Source: Chloroflexota bacterium (GTDB taxonomy: Bacteria; Chloroflexota; Limnocylindria; QHBO01). From it: 5,159 nt of DNA. The translations under genes and the position numbers were made by a program. Positions 4,722 through 5,159 of this stretch are shown piece by piece. Each line of letters opens with the position of its first letter. Position 1 is the stretch's first letter. The notes beneath the pieces are model-generated. The model worked only from the letters and a program-made list of their open reading frames with translations, made no database searches and was not told the DNA's origin. The stretch spans positions 1-5,159 of the forward strand of contig JAOUHE010000120.1 in assembly GCA_029865285.1 (NCBI GenBank), written 5' to 3'.

Positions 4722-5159
4722 ATGCTGAAGCGAATCCTCAAGATGACGGGGCTGGTGGCGGTGGTCGGACTGCTCGCCATCCAGCTCGTCCCGTACGGCC
4801 GCGACCACACCAATCCGCCGGTCGTGGTCGAGCCGGCCTGGGACTCTGCAGCAACGCAGGCACTGGCAAACGTTGCGTGCACCGATTGCCACAGCAACCA
4901 CACCGAGTGGCCGTGGTACTCGAACATCGCGCCGGTTTCGTGGCTCGTACAGCGTGACGTAGACGAGGGCCGCGCAAAGCTCAACTGGTCGGAGCCCGGC
5001 GGCGAGCGTGACGAATCGGCCGAGAAGGTGCGCGAGGGGGAGATGCCGCCTTGGGTCTATACGCTCACCCATCCTGCAGCCAGCCTCTCGGACGCGGACA
5101 GGCAGGCGCTCATCGACGGGCTGATCGCAACGTTCGGTGGCGAGGGCGGCGGAGAGGGC
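4722..5159 (+). CDS. haem-binding domain protein (single CXXCH), partial at right edge
   Basis: From the ATG at 4722, 146 codons stay open to the window end, with no stop reached. Residues 1-24 are an N-terminal signal or anchor (basic MLKRILK, then a hydrophobic run ending LLAIQLVPYG). Residues 28-38 (DHTNPPVVVEP) and a following Trp are typical of the haem-binding domain family (PF14376). ACTDCHSN (52-59) carries the c-type haem motif CXXCH, with His57 the axial ligand. WPWYSNIAPVSWLVQRDVDE follows closely, as in that family. GEMPPW (106-111) offers Met108 as a likely second ligand. HPAASLSDADRQALIDGL ends the domain. It probably works in electron transfer or redox sensing on the outer face of the membrane. 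The tail turns Gly/Glu-rich at 139-146, so the domain is nearly complete and the stop is probably close. The ribosome binding site is weak (CGAGA about 10 bases upstream). It lies 126 bases after the nuclease, so a shared operon is uncertain. Confidence 0.88.
   Translation, partial: MLKRILKMTGLVAVVGLLAIQLVPYGRDHTNPPVVVEPAWDSAATQALANVACTDCHSNHTEWPWYSNIAPVSWLVQRDVDEGRAKLNWSEPGGERDESAEKVREGEMPPWVYTLTHPAASLSDADRQALIDGLIATFGGEGGGEG

Overview
This window comes from a GC-rich bacterial chromosome or metagenomic contig. The third-position bias to G/C, two apparently leaderless genes with TANNNT-type -10 boxes seven bases before the ATG, and the mix of small soil-type enzymes would fit a high-GC soil or freshwater lineage such as Chloroflexota (Limnocylindria-like) or Actinobacteriota. 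That placement is an inference and is weak, because the window has no rRNA or ribosomal-protein marker.

Layout. Positions 1-429 (minus strand, cut by the window edge) hold the first 143 residues of an alpha/beta hydrolase. It is divergent from a two-gene plus-strand operon: a GYD-domain protein (515-838) and a SnoaL/NTF2-like protein (869-1252), each with a strong AGGAGG ribosome binding site. Positions 1311-1553 carry a decayed minus-strand PIN/VapC toxin gene. It has lost its N-terminus, is split between two frames, and ends exactly at the border of a 150-bp palindromic repeat (1554-1703).

The central unit is a translationally coupled pair: an ATP-grasp ligase (1800-2963) and an alpha/beta-hydrolase-fold esterase (2963-3715), which overlap by one base. 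Behind it lie a minisatellite (six perfect 14-bp units, then three 13-bp units; 3730-3852) and a second copy of the 150-bp repeat (3855-4004). The two repeat copies are in the same orientation, have exactly the same length, align without gaps at about 83% identity by hand count, and have imperfect 26-bp terminal inverted repeats. They bracket the ATP-grasp/esterase pair like a cassette.

Downstream are a secreted, lipoprotein-type staphylococcal-nuclease homologue (4044-4595) and the start of a membrane-anchored single-haem c-type protein of the haem-binding-domain family (4722 to the right edge). Both are predicted to act outside the cytoplasmic membrane.

The most notable features are the paired 150-bp element, which I do not recognise as a named family, and the uncharacterised ATP-grasp/esterase pair that it flanks. 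The remaining genes look like ordinary accessory genes with no evident common pathway.
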